Notes: a model not told the origin generated them from the letters alone. Shown: positions 52,387 through 61,407, counted from the first letter of the stretch. The stretch is 64,000 nucleotides of DNA from Candidatus Rokuibacteriota bacterium (GCA_030647435.1 JAUSJX010000008.1:1-64000); one strand, 5' to 3'. Translations and numbers: made by a program.

Positions 52387-54669
52387 TTACGCTTCGATTC
52401 GAGGACTTTCGGGCGCGGCGGGACGGCGGCTGGCTTTCTGGTACATGAGGCCGACGAGGAGCAGGACGACGCCGAGGACGAGCAGGGAGAGCATCCGGTA
52501 CGCCGTCTTGACCGAGGCCATGTCCACGAAGAAGACCTTCACGATGGTCAGCCCGAAGAGGCAGAGGGCCGCGTAGCGGAGCGCCACCGAGCGCCGGAGA
52601 AAGCCCCACGCGAGCGTTGCGGCGGCGTAGGCGGTCCAGAGCAGCGAAAGACCGAGCTGCATCCGCCATCGGAGCTCGCTCGCTCTCGCGGACTGGCCCG
52701 GCGCGCGCATGTCCTTGATGGCGACGTCGAGGTACCGCGTCCACGCCTGGCTCAGCACGAAGAGCAGCACCACGGCCGCCGTTCCCGACAGCGCGCGCCC
52801 GACGGGATCGGCGTAGCGAGAGGCGCCCGAGGCGGCCAGGCCGGCGCCCGCTACGGCCAGCACGACGCAGGCCAGCACCCGCATGAGCGTGTAGATGTTC
52901 ACGAGCTGCTCGGCGGAGGCGCGAGCCATCGTGTCGTCGGCGCCGAGCGTGCGCACGAGCACGGTGAAGGCCGCGAGCGGCACGGCGACGACGAAGGCTG
53001 GCGACGGCGCCACGCGCACGAGGAACCCAAGCACCAGCAGTTGGGCGATCAAAAGCCCGGCGGGCCAGAGTCCCTGCGGCTCGCGCCAGAGCAGGACCGA
53101 GAGCGTCAGCGAGGCCATCACCCACAGCGTGCTCCGGAGCCCCTCGCGGCTCAGCCTGAGCAGCTGGCCGGGCCGGAGCGCCAGCGCCAGCTGGCCCGCC
53201 AGCACGATGGCGGCCACGGTCAGCAGGTGCGCGAGGTAGGTCGGGTTCCACACGGGCGTCCAGTACGCCGAGCCCCACTTGTCGACGCCAACGACGCGGA
53301 ACGCCGCGAGGAAGAGCGCGAGCGTGCCGCCCCACGCGGCCACGGGCGTGACCAGCCGCGGCGCGACGGAAAGAAGCACGGCGCCCTCGGCGGCCCACGC
53401 GAGCGTGATCCACGGGCCCTTGAGCGCAAGCGGCATGGCAAGCGTGAGGAAGACGCACGCCACGCCCATGAGCACGCCCACTGTCTCGTCGTCGTCCGAG
53501 ACGCGGCGGCGGTAGAAGCCGGCGAGCGCGGTGTAGAGGATCGCCAGCGCCATGGCCGCCGGCGCCTCGAGCAACGGCCACCAGGCCTCCAGCGTCACGT
53601 AGACGGCCCAGAAATAGCCGGCCGCCGTGCCCGCGACGAACAAGAGATCCACCTCGTCGATTCGCCCTCGGTGCCCCCACGCGCGGGCGAGCGGCGTCAG
53701 GAGGAAGAGCAGGAAGAGCGCGGAGAGCAGGACGAGCCGCGCCACGGGATACGGCGCGTCGGCGTAACGCAGGAAGGTCGGCGCCAGGAGCAACACGGTG
53801 CCGGCCCAGGCCAGGCGATTGAGCGCCGTCCAGGTGCGGAAGCGCGCGATGGCCAGCACGAGAAGGTCGAGGACGACGAGGTAGCCCAGCAGGACGCGCT
53901 CGTTGGGCTCCGGCTGCGCAAGCAGCACCGGTGTCAGGAGTCCGCCCAGGAGCGCCAGCACCGCCGTCACCTGGCGCTCGGAGACGACGGCGACCCCGCT
54001 ACCCAGCACGGTGACGATGAACATCAGGCCGAAGGCGGCGCCGGCCGGGAGGAGGCCGTAGTAGGCGTAGCCCGCGTAGAGCGAGAGGTAGCAGAGGCCG
54101 AGCCCCAGCCCTGAGAGCCCTTCCGACAGATACGGCACGTCACGGCGGCGGTGGAGCGCAAGTCCCGCGGTGAGGAGCGTGATACCCGCCGACATACCCA
54201 GACCCAAGCGGGCGCGTGGGCCGATCAGGTTGTTCTCGATGGACCACTTCACGAAGAAGGACGCGGCCAAGAGGATGGCGACCACGCCGACCCAGGTGGT
54301 CCAGCGCGCGCCGATGCGCTGCTCGAGGTCGAGCCTCGGCGCGGGCGCGGGCGGTGGCGCGGTGGCGTGGACGGCCGCGCCCTGAACGGCCGCGGCGGCC
54401 GCGCTCCATGCGGGAGACGGCAAGGGTTCGTGAGCCGACGGAACGGGCGCCGTCGGAGCGGGAGCGGGCGGGGCTTCAGGCTGGGGCTGGACGCCGTCGC
54501 GCTGCTGCTCGAGCGTCCAGACGCGATAGAGCAGGTCGCGGACCCGCTCCTCGAGCCCGGCGATCCGCTCCGCCGGCGTCGGCTGGCCCGGCCGGGGCTG
54601 GCCGTCGCGCAGCGCCTTGAGCGCCACGAACAGCGCGGCCACCGCAAGAATGAAAATCAGAAACGACAT
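52387..54669 (-). CDS. DUF2339 multi-pass membrane protein
   Basis: 760 residues: one N-terminal helix (1-20), a coiled/charged stretch (GLEERVRDLLYRVWTLEQQ), a Pro/Ala-rich linker (about 60-115), then IGARWTTWVGVVAILLAASF and some 20 hydrophobic segments. This layout defines DUF2339 inner-membrane proteins, whose function is unknown. No catalytic motif seen. Divergent from the regulator at 54856. Confidence 0.88.
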   Translation of the reverse strand: MSFLIFILAVAALFVALKALRDGQPRPGQPTPAERIAGLEERVRDLLYRVWTLEQQRDGVQPQPEAPPAPAPTAPVPSAHEPLPSPAWSAAAAAVQGAAVHATAPPPAPAPRLDLEQRIGARWTTWVGVVAILLAASFFVKWSIENNLIGPRARLGLGMSAGITLLTAGLALHRRRDVPYLSEGLSGLGLGLCYLSLYAGYAYYGLLPAGAAFGLMFIVTVLGSGVAVVSERQVTAVLALLGGLLTPVLLAQPEPNERVLLGYLVVLDLLVLAIARFRTWTALNRLAWAGTVLLLAPTFLRYADAPYPVARLVLLSALFLLFLLTPLARAWGHRGRIDEVDLLFVAGTAAGYFWAVYVTLEAWWPLLEAPAAMALAILYTALAGFYRRRVSDDDETVGVLMGVACVFLTLAMPLALKGPWITLAWAAEGAVLLSVAPRLVTPVAAWGGTLALFLAAFRVVGVDKWGSAYWTPVWNPTYLAHLLTVAAIVLAGQLALALRPGQLLRLSREGLRSTLWVMASLTLSVLLWREPQGLWPAGLLIAQLLVLGFLVRVAPSPAFVVAVPLAAFTVLVRTLGADDTMARASAEQLVNIYTLMRVLACVVLAVAGAGLAASGASRYADPVGRALSGTAAVVLLFVLSQAWTRYLDVAIKDMRAPGQSARASELRWRMQLGLSLLWTAYAAATLAWGFLRRSVALRYAALCLFGLTIVKVFFVDMASVKTAYRMLSLLVLGVVLLLVGLMYQKASRRPAAPESPRIEA

Positions 54670-54785
54670 CCTGCCAGGAGCCTACACCAAGCGGGACAAT
54701 TCCTCGGCCTCATTTCCGTTCCTCGACCTCGTTTCCGTCCGTCCGGAGACCGCTCGACGTCCGGGCCACACTCGGGGCATGTTCC

Positions 54786-54814
54786 TTGACCGCCTTCCCC
54801 GCGCGGGCTACTGT
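54786..54814 (+). promoter_or_regulatory. Promoter of the cyclase/AAA regulator
   Basis: TTGACC (54786-54791), 17-base spacer, TACTGT (54809-54814), 41 bases before the ATG. Confidence 0.5.
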
Positions 54815-54855
54815 TTGCGCACGTTCCGACCGACCCGCCAGGTGGAGGCGACGGC

Positions 54856-57615
54856 ATGAAGTGCTCCCGGTGCCAGCATGAGAACGCTTCCGAGGCGAGG
54901 TACTGTAACGCCTGCGGCGTCCGCCTCGATCTGACCTGCCCGTCCTGCGGCCACGGCAACGCTCCCAGCAGCCTCTTCTGCAACCAGTGCGGTCACGCCC
55001 TCAACGGGTCCGGCTCGGCAGCGAGCGCGCAGCGTTTCGTATCACCTGAGTCCTACAGCCCCAAGCATCTCGCGGAGAAGATTCTGACCTCGAAGGCCGC
55101 CCTGGAGGGCGAGCGGAAGCAGGTCACGGTCCTCTTCGCCGACCTCAAGGGCTCCATGGAGCTGCTCGCCGACCGTGATCCCGAAGAGGCGCGCAAGATT
55201 CTCGATCCCGTCCTCACGCTGATGATGGACGCCGTCCATCACTACGAGGGCACCGTGAATCAGGTGATGGGCGACGGCATCATGGCGCTCTTCGGCGCGC
55301 CGCTCGCCCATGAAGATCACGCCGTGCGGGCGTGCTATGCCGCGCTGCGCATGCAGGAGTCCGTCGCGCAGTACGCGGAGGGTGTCCTCCGCTCGCAGGG
55401 CGTGCCCATCCAGATCCGCGTGGGGCTCAACTCCGGCGAGGTGGTCGTCCGCGCCATCGGGTCCGATCTGCACATGGATTATACGGCGGTCGGTCAGACG
55501 ACCCACCTGGCCGCCCGCATGGAGCAGATGGCGACGCCCGGCACGATCCTGCTCGCCCCCGCGACACTCCAGCTCGCCGAAGGCTACGTGCAGGTCGCCG
55601 CCCGTGGGCCGGTCGCGGTCAAGGGCCTGCCGGACCCCGTGGAGATCTACGCGCTCACCGGAGCGAGCGCGCAGCGGACCCGGCTCCACGCGGCCGCCGC
55701 GCGGGGACTGACGCGGTTCGTCGGCCGAGCCGCCGAGATCGAGCAGATCCGCCGGACGCTCGCCCTCGCGGACGACGGGCGCGGCCAGCTCGTCGCCGTC
55801 GTGGGGGAACCCGGTGTGGGGAAGTCCCGCCTCGTCTACGAGTTCACCCACTCCCACCGGACTCAGGACTGGCTCATCCTGGAAGCGGGCTCGGTGTCCT
55901 ACGGCAAGGCGACCAGCTACCTGCCCGTCATCGACCTCCTCAAGAGCTACTTCAAGGTGCACGAGCGCGAGACCCACCGCGAGATTCGCGAGAAGGTGAC
56001 CGGCAAGCTCCTCACGCTGGATCGCACCCTCGAGCCGATCCTGCCCGCCTTGCTGGCCCTCCTCGATGTGCCTGTCGATGACGCCCACTGGCAGGCGCTC
56101 GATCCCGCCCAGCGCCGGCAGCGCACCCTCGACGCCGTCAAGCACCTCCTGCTCCGGGAGAGCCAGGGGCAACCGGTGTTCGTGGTCTTCGAGGACCTGC
56201 ACTGGATCGATGCCGAGACGCAGGCCGTGCTCGACGGCCTGATCGAGAGTCTGCCCACGGCCAGGGTCCTCCTGCTGGTCAACTACCGGCCCGAGTACCA
56301 GCATGGCTGGGTGAGCAAGACCTACTACAGCCAGCTCCGCCTCGATGCGCTCCCGCCCGAGAGTGCGGGCGAGCTGCTGAGCGCCCTCCTGGGCGACGAC
56401 CCGGCGCTGGAGCCCCTCAAGCGACTGCTGGTCAGACGCGGGAACCCCTTCTTCATCGAAGAGAGCATCCGGACGCTGGTGGAGACGCAGGCACTCACCG
56501 GGGAGCGCGGCGCGTATCGTCTGACCCGGCCGATCCAGGCGATCGAGGTCCCGGCGACCGTGCAGGTGATCCTGGCGGCCCGGATCGACCGGCTCCCGGC
56601 AGAAGACAAGCAGCTGCTCCAGACGGCCTCGGTCATCGGCAAGGACGTGCCCTTCGTGCTCCTCCACGCCGTGGCGGAGGCGGCGGAGGATGCGGTGCAG
56701 CGGGGGCTCACGCATCTGCAGGCGGCCGAGTTTCTCTGCGAGACGAGCCTCTTCCCCGACCTTGAGTACACGTTCAGGCACGCTCTCACCCACGAGGTCG
56801 CCTACGGAGGCCTCCTTCACGATCGCCGCCGGGAGATCCACGCGGCCATCGGCGAGGCCATGGAGCACCACTACGCCGGCCGCCTGAGCGAGCAGGCGGA
56901 GCGGCTAGCGCATCACTCGGTGCGAGGGGAAGCGTGGGAGAAGGCAGTAACCCACCTCTGGCAGGCGGGACGAAATGCTAGAGCCCGGTCGGTATACCGG
57001 CAGGCGGTGGCCTTCCTCGAGCAGGCGGTGGAGATCCTCACGCGGCTGCCCGACACCGCCGAGAATGCGGCTCTCCGCATTGACCTCGTCTGCCGCGACC
57101 TGTCGGATCCTCTCGTGATTCTCTCCCAATACCCGCAGCTCCTCGAGCATCTGCGCGCCGCCGCGCTCCTCGCCGAGAAGGTCGGTGACCGCGCGAGACT
57201 TGCCGACGTGCTGGCGCGGACTGTCGGACCCCTGCGCGCGACCGGCCAAGACGATCACGCGGTGGAAATTGGTGAGAGAGCCCTTGCCCTTGCGAAGGAA
57301 GTCGGTGACGCTCGGTCGAATGCGCTCGCCGGAATGGAGCTAAGCTCCGTTCACTTCATCAGAGGCGACACGCGTCTTGCCGAGGCCCTGCTGACGCAGG
57401 CTTTGCTCGCGCTCGACTCCCTGCCGGCGGGAACCGGTGACCCCGATAGCGTTTGGCTCCGGCGCAGGATCCTGGAGAACCTCGTTCGGGTGCTGACCAC
57501 GACCGGGCGGTACCAGGAAGCCGTCCGGCGCGGGGAAGAGGCCCTGCGCATGGCGGAGGACCTGGGTCACTCTGCCCCCATTGCGTGGACGCTCGGTCGG
57601 CTGGGTCGTGTCTAA
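54856..57615 (+). CDS. Zinc-ribbon / class III adenylate cyclase / AAA-ATPase / TPR regulator, interrupted by an in-frame stop
   Basis: 919 residues before a TAA. Two N-terminal zinc ribbons (CSRCQHENASEARYCNACG; CPSCGHGNAPSSLFCNQCG) precede a class III nucleotidyl cyclase domain (about 80-260: VTVLFADLKGSMELL, VMGDGIMALFGAPL, RVGLNSGEVVVRAIG). Then comes an STAND-type ATPase (Walker A VVGEPGVGKSRL near 317; Walker B VFVVFEDLHWID) and TPR repeats. After GRLGRV a TAA is followed in the same frame by the remaining TPR sequence. Possible cAMP synthesis controlled by a signal; ligand unknown. Confidence 0.88.
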   Translation: MKCSRCQHENASEARYCNACGVRLDLTCPSCGHGNAPSSLFCNQCGHALNGSGSAASAQRFVSPESYSPKHLAEKILTSKAALEGERKQVTVLFADLKGSMELLADRDPEEARKILDPVLTLMMDAVHHYEGTVNQVMGDGIMALFGAPLAHEDHAVRACYAALRMQESVAQYAEGVLRSQGVPIQIRVGLNSGEVVVRAIGSDLHMDYTAVGQTTHLAARMEQMATPGTILLAPATLQLAEGYVQVAARGPVAVKGLPDPVEIYALTGASAQRTRLHAAAARGLTRFVGRAAEIEQIRRTLALADDGRGQLVAVVGEPGVGKSRLVYEFTHSHRTQDWLILEAGSVSYGKATSYLPVIDLLKSYFKVHERETHREIREKVTGKLLTLDRTLEPILPALLALLDVPVDDAHWQALDPAQRRQRTLDAVKHLLLRESQGQPVFVVFEDLHWIDAETQAVLDGLIESLPTARVLLLVNYRPEYQHGWVSKTYYSQLRLDALPPESAGELLSALLGDDPALEPLKRLLVRRGNPFFIEESIRTLVETQALTGERGAYRLTRPIQAIEVPATVQVILAARIDRLPAEDKQLLQTASVIGKDVPFVLLHAVAEAAEDAVQRGLTHLQAAEFLCETSLFPDLEYTFRHALTHEVAYGGLLHDRRREIHAAIGEAMEHHYAGRLSEQAERLAHHSVRGEAWEKAVTHLWQAGRNARARSVYRQAVAFLEQAVEILTRLPDTAENAALRIDLVCRDLSDPLVILSQYPQLLEHLRAAALLAEKVGDRARLADVLARTVGPLRATGQDDHAVEIGERALALAKEVGDARSNALAGMELSSVHFIRGDTRLAEALLTQALLALDSLPAGTGDPDSVWLRRRILENLVRVLTTTGRYQEAVRRGEEALRMAEDLGHSAPIAWTLGRLGRV

Positions 57616-57630
57616 TGCTGTCGCGGTGAT

Positions 57631-58218
57631 GTGAACAGGGCCATCGACCTGTGCACACGAAGCCTCGCGCTCGCCCGAGAACGGGGAGTCCACAACGTGA
57701 TTCAATGGTCCTCCGCCTCCCTGGGTGTGGCTTACACGCTCGACGGTCGCACCACGGAGGCTGTCGCTCTGCTCGAGGAGGCGGTCGCGGCTGGAGAGTC
57801 GACGAGCAGCCTGGATCCTTACACGCTGGTCTCACTGGGACAGGCCTACCTGTCGGCCGGGCGCTCGGAGGACGCCTCGAGGTGCGCGCGGGAAGCCCTT
57901 GACATGTGTCACCAGCGGACCAGGCGCGAAGTGGAGGCCGACGCCCTCCACCTGATCGGCGACCTGGCCGCCCGGCGGGAGCCGCCCGCCTCCGAGGAAG
58001 CCATGGCGCATTACCGTCAGGCCCTTGCCCTGGCCGACGAGCTCGGCATGCGCCCGCTCGTCGCCCATTGCCATCTCGGCCTCGGCAAGCTCTACCAGCG
58101 CACCGGCAAGCGGCAGGAGGGGCACGAGCACCTCACCATCGCGACAACGCTGTACGGCGAGATGGACATGCGCTTCTGGCTGGAGCAGGCGGAGGCGATC
58201 ATGGGTGCACTTCCGTGA
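57631..58218 (+). CDS. C-terminal TPR part of the same regulator, after the in-frame stop
   Basis: 195 residues in the same frame as the upstream part, 15 bases after its TAA. NRAIDLCTRSLALARERG and later TPR pairs (YRQALALADELGMRPLVAH, LYQRTGKRQEGHEHL) continue the repeat array and end with the family-typical LEQAEAIMGALP. A GTG at 57631 could restart translation but has no clear ribosome site. One base change in the TAA (for example to a Tyr codon) would give a 1120-residue protein of normal length. Confidence 0.7.
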   Translation: MNRAIDLCTRSLALARERGVHNVIQWSSASLGVAYTLDGRTTEAVALLEEAVAAGESTSSLDPYTLVSLGQAYLSAGRSEDASRCAREALDMCHQRTRREVEADALHLIGDLAARREPPASEEAMAHYRQALALADELGMRPLVAHCHLGLGKLYQRTGKRQEGHEHLTIATTLYGEMDMRFWLEQAEAIMGALP

Positions 58219-58627
58219 GGAACTGCCGTGGCGTCATGACCCGGAGCGGCAGCCGGGCGCGCCGATTAATCCAGCGTCCGAAGTGCGCCACGTCGCCCGT
58301 CACGAAGTGGGTGGCGTGGGCGACGATTGCCACCGCGAGGAGTGGCCGATCCTTCGAAGACAGCTCCGGAGGCGTCAGGCGCTCGACGTCGGCCGGCGCC
58401 GCCTCTCTGACGACGCGAACGGCGGTAAGGCTCCTCCGTAGGGTGGGCAGCGCCGCCGGTCGCTTCGCCTCGAAATTCCTTTCGGCCTCGACGATCGCAA
58501 GGGGCGAGGTCAGGAGCGTGACGCGGCCGGCCGCTCCCAGCTCGATCAGGAGCGGCGAGAGGCCGTCCGGGCTGTATGCGGCGGTGAAGAGAATGTTGGC
58601 GTCGAGGAAAACACGGAGGTCAGCCAC
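58199..58627 (-). CDS. PIN-domain toxin (VapC-like)
   Basis: 142 residues from GTG 58627. The first catalytic Asp is in RVFLDANILF, the Glu in PLAIVEAERN, and later acidic residues in SSKDRPLLAVAIVAHATHFVTGD. A Mg-dependent ribonuclease of the PIN_3 type. It overlaps its antitoxin by 8 bases and its 3' end overlaps the convergent TPR gene by 20. Appears complete. Confidence 0.85.
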   Translation of the reverse strand: MADLRVFLDANILFTAAYSPDGLSPLLIELGAAGRVTLLTSPLAIVEAERNFEAKRPAALPTLRRSLTAVRVVREAAPADVERLTPPELSSKDRPLLAVAIVAHATHFVTGDVAHFGRWINRRARLPLRVMTPRQFLTEVHP

Positions 58628-58919
58628 GACTGCGACGGCGCCGCACGCCCGCCTTCAGGCCCCAGCGCCGGCGGAGCGCCGCCCGCTCACGCGGGTTGGC
58701 GCGATCCGCCCCGACCAGGCGCTCGATCTCCTCGTCGGAATAGAGCGAGACTGGGGTCACCGCAGCGGGATCCAGGACGATCTTCCCGGCCTCCTCCCGC
58801 AGCAGCAGGACGGAGCCTGGGGCGAGCCGCAGGCGTGCGCGCACGGGTTTGGGCAAGGTGATCTGGCCCCGCGGAGAGACGATCAGGGTCGTCGTCGTGC
58901 CAGGCGTGCGAGAAGCCAT
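58620..58919 (-). CDS. AbrB/SpoVT-type antitoxin
   Basis: 99 residues. TTTLIVSPRGQITLPKPVRA then LAPGSVLLLREEAGKIVLDP is the swapped-hairpin AbrB DNA-binding fold; the C-terminal tail (YSDEEIERLVGADR) would neutralise the PIN toxin encoded downstream. Autoregulation by this domain is usual in the family. Confidence 0.85.
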   Translation of the reverse strand: MASRTPGTTTTLIVSPRGQITLPKPVRARLRLAPGSVLLLREEAGKIVLDPAAVTPVSLYSDEEIERLVGADRANPRERAALRRRWGLKAGVRRRRSRG

Positions 58920-58999
58920 CGATCCACCTCCAGCATCATATTAGCAGAATTTCTGCAATTCCGCCGGTCAGGAAGTGCGGGGCCTGTCGTGACTCCGGC

Positions 59000-59299
59000 A
59001 TGAAGTGCCTCCGGTGCCAGCACGAGAACCCACCGCAGTCGCGCTTCTGCTTCGAGTGCGGCGCCCCCCTCGCCCCGCACACCCGAGTGACTCGGGCGGG
59101 GGCCATGCCAGCGAGCGCGTTGCGGCACAAGCACGTGCAGCTCGATCAGAGGAAGCTCGATCGCGCGCGACGAGCGCTTGGAGCGCGGACGGAGACGGAG
59201 ACGCTCGACCGCGCGCTCGACCTCGTGGTGACGGAGGCCGACATCGACCACGCGCTCCGGGCGGGGCGCGGGAAAGGCAAGTTCCGCCGCGTCTTCTGA
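59000..59299 (+). CDS. Orphan VapB-like antitoxin, possibly fused to a zinc-ribbon leader
   Basis: As read from ATG 59000, 99 residues: a single zinc ribbon (MKCLRCQHENPPQSRFCFEC) almost identical to the start of the regulator at 54856, then a short antitoxin (KHVQLDQRKLDRARRALGAR, ALDLVVTEADIDHAL, GKGKFRRVF). The in-frame ATG at 59105 would give the antitoxin alone (64 residues), the normal family length. The leader looks like a duplicated 5' piece of a cyclase/AAA gene that landed upstream. The toxin that should follow is deleted except for its end. Confidence 0.7.
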   Translation: MKCLRCQHENPPQSRFCFECGAPLAPHTRVTRAGAMPASALRHKHVQLDQRKLDRARRALGARTETETLDRALDLVVTEADIDHALRAGRGKGKFRRVF

Positions 59300-59370
59300 G
59301 ATGCAATGCGAGAGACTTCGCCGCGATTCGCGAGGTCCGACGCTTCAAGCTAACCGTCGTGCCGGCGTGA
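59299..59370 (+). pseudogene. Last codons of a deleted VapC toxin
   Basis: CNARDFAAIREVRRFKLTVV then PA-stop matches the C-terminal end of PIN toxins that partner this antitoxin type. Only about 23 codons remain, immediately after the antitoxin stop. Confidence 0.6.
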
Positions 59371-59420
59371 GAGTCTGACGAGCCGGTCCATCGTCTCGCA
59401 TGGCCTCGCCGCGCGCGCGC

Positions 59421-59426
59421 TATAAT
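59421..59426 (+). promoter_or_regulatory. Perfect TATAAT -10 box close to the CoA-transferase start
   Basis: TATAAT ends 9 bases before the ATG at 59436; transcription would begin within about 3 bases of the start codon. No good -35 hexamer is seen. Confidence 0.5.
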
Positions 59427-59435
59427 CAACCTCCC

Positions 59436-60629
59436 ATGGACGCCCCGCTGGCCGGACTCCTCGTCGCCGACCTGACCCAGAACGTCGCCGGCCCCACCTG
59501 CACCCAGATCCTGGGCGACATGGGGGCCGAGGTGGTCAAGGTGGAGCGCCCCGGACGGGGCGACGACGCGCGCGCCTGGGCGCCGCCCTACTGGGGCGAG
59601 GAGAGCGCTACCTTCATGAGCGTCAACCGCAACAAGCGCAGCCTCGCCGTGGACATGAAGCAGGCCGACGGGCGCGCCGTCCTCGAGCGACTCATCGCCC
59701 GCGCCGACGTGCTCGTCCAGTCCCTTCGCGCCGGCGCCGTCGAGGAGCTGGGGCTGGGCTGGGAGCGGGCGCATGGGATCAACCCGCGGCTCGTCTACTG
59801 CTCGGTCACCGCCTTCGGCACTGATGGTCCGCTCAAGGATCGCCCGGGCTATGACCCGCTCATGCAGGCGCTGGGCGGCATCATGTCCGTCAACGGGCAT
59901 CCGGGCCAGCCGCCGGCGCGCGTGCCTGTCTCCATCGTGGACATGGGGACGGGGATGTGGGCGGCCATCGCCATCCTGGGGGCGCTGCGCGAGCGCGACC
60001 GCACCGGCCGCGGCGCCAACGTGACGACGGCGCTGTACGAGACGGCGCTGGCCTGGAGCGTCTTCCAGATGAACCAGTACTTCGGCACCGGGGAGGTCCC
60101 GCAGCCCCAGGGCTCGGGCACCGCGATGATCTGCCCGTACGAGGCCTTCCCCACGCGCGATGCCTGGGTCATGATCGCCGCCGGGTCGGATGCGCTCTTC
60201 GCGAAGGCCTCCGAGGGGCTTGGCGTCCCCAGCCTGCCCCGGGACCCGCGCTTCGCTGACAACCCGGCGCGCGTCGCCCATCGCGCGGAGCTCTTCGACG
60301 CGCTCTCGGCCGTCACGCGCGCGCTCACGAGCGCCGGCGTGCTGGATCGACTCCAGAAGGCGGGCGTGCCGTGCGCGCCCATCCTCACTCTCGACAGAGT
60401 CGCCGCCGACCCTCAAACCGACGCTAGCGGCATGCTGGTCTCCGCCAAGCATCCGCGCCTGCCCGACTATCGCGCGGTGGGCCTTCCCATCCGCTGGGAC
60501 GGCGAGCGCCCCGGCGTGTCGCGTGTCCCGCCGCTGCTCGGCGAGCACACGGCTGAGGTCCTCGCGGAGCTGGGATACGACCAGACCGCCATCACGGAGC
60601 TCGCCTCGCGCCATGTCATCCAGCTATAA
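59436..60629 (+). CDS. CaiB/BaiF family III CoA-transferase
   Basis: 397 residues from ATG 59436; an earlier in-frame ATG at 59400 would include the TATAAT box and is unlikely. LAGLLVADLTQNVAGPTCTQ, LGDMGAEVVKVERPGRGDDA, NRNKRSLAVDMK and the active-site Asp region FGTDGPLKDRPGYDPLMQA are canonical. Transfers CoA between organic acids. First gene of the acyl-CoA degradation block; overlaps the enoyl-CoA hydratase gene by 17 bases. Confidence 0.93.
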   Translation: MDAPLAGLLVADLTQNVAGPTCTQILGDMGAEVVKVERPGRGDDARAWAPPYWGEESATFMSVNRNKRSLAVDMKQADGRAVLERLIARADVLVQSLRAGAVEELGLGWERAHGINPRLVYCSVTAFGTDGPLKDRPGYDPLMQALGGIMSVNGHPGQPPARVPVSIVDMGTGMWAAIAILGALRERDRTGRGANVTTALYETALAWSVFQMNQYFGTGEVPQPQGSGTAMICPYEAFPTRDAWVMIAAGSDALFAKASEGLGVPSLPRDPRFADNPARVAHRAELFDALSAVTRALTSAGVLDRLQKAGVPCAPILTLDRVAADPQTDASGMLVSAKHPRLPDYRAVGLPIRWDGERPGVSRVPPLLGEHTAEVLAELGYDQTAITELASRHVIQL

Positions 60630-61407
60630 GACGCTCAACGTCACGGCCGGGCCGGACGGCCACGTGGTCACCGTCGAGTTCAACCGGCCGGAAGCGCTCA
60701 ACGCTATGAACACGGCCATGGGCGAGGACCTGCTGCGCTGCTTCGATGCCCTCCAGTGGGACAAGGCGGTGCGCGTCGTCGTCCTCACCGGCTCAGGCAC
60801 CAAGGCCTTTTGCGTGGGCGGCGATCTCAAAGAGCGCCAGGGCATGACCGACGAAGTCTGGCGCGCCCAGCACGTCATCTTCGAGGCGGGCGCCGCGCGC
60901 GTGCTCCACTGCCCCGTGCCGGTGATCGCCGCGGTCGAGGGCTTCGCCATGGGCGGCGGCTGCGAGCTGGCCGTGCTCTCCGACTTCATCGTGGCGTCGG
61001 AGACGGCGGTCTTCGCCGTGCCGGAGGTGACGCTCGGCATCTTCCCGGGCATCGGCGGGACGCAGCTGCTCCCGCGCATCATCGGCGGGCCGCTCGCGAA
61101 AGAGATGATCTTCACAGGGCGTCGGGTCCCCGCGGCAGAGGCCAAGGCCATCGGCCTCGTGAACCATCTCGTGCCGGCCGGCCAGGCGCGCGCCAAGGCG
61201 CTCGAGATCGCGGCGGCGATCGCGGCGAACGGCCCCGTCGCGGTGCGCCAGGCCAAGAAGGCCATCAACTGGGGCAGCGAGACCGACCTCGAGACCGGCA
61301 TGGCGCTCGCCATCGAGGCCTACAACGTCACCGTCACGACGGAAGACCGCTTGGAAGGCGTGAGAGCGTTCAACGAGAAGCGCAAGCCCAACTTCAAAGG
61401 AAAGTAA
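60613..61407 (+). CDS. Enoyl-CoA hydratase/isomerase (crotonase family)
   Basis: 264 residues from ATG 60613; a longer frame is read-through of the CoA-transferase. Oxyanion-hole segments FCVGGDLKER and GFAMGGGCELAVLSD, and the catalytic Glu regions GGCELA and VPEVTLGIFPGIGGT, are intact. Hydrates a 2-enoyl-CoA, fitting the acyl-CoA dehydrogenase that follows. Confidence 0.92.
   Translation: MSSSYKTLNVTAGPDGHVVTVEFNRPEALNAMNTAMGEDLLRCFDALQWDKAVRVVVLTGSGTKAFCVGGDLKERQGMTDEVWRAQHVIFEAGAARVLHCPVPVIAAVEGFAMGGGCELAVLSDFIVASETAVFAVPEVTLGIFPGIGGTQLLPRIIGGPLAKEMIFTGRRVPAAEAKAIGLVNHLVPAGQARAKALEIAAAIAANGPVAVRQAKKAINWGSETDLETGMALAIEAYNVTVTTEDRLEGVRAFNEKRKPNFKGK

Noticed and set aside
52357-54114. 585-codon plus-strand frame opposite the DUF2339 gene
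   Set aside because: Composition is Arg/Gly/Glu-rich antisense shadow with no domain; the minus strand encodes a well-patterned membrane protein.
55042-56871. 609-codon minus-strand frame opposite the cyclase/AAA gene
   Set aside because: Shadow frame; the plus strand has clear cyclase and Walker motifs.
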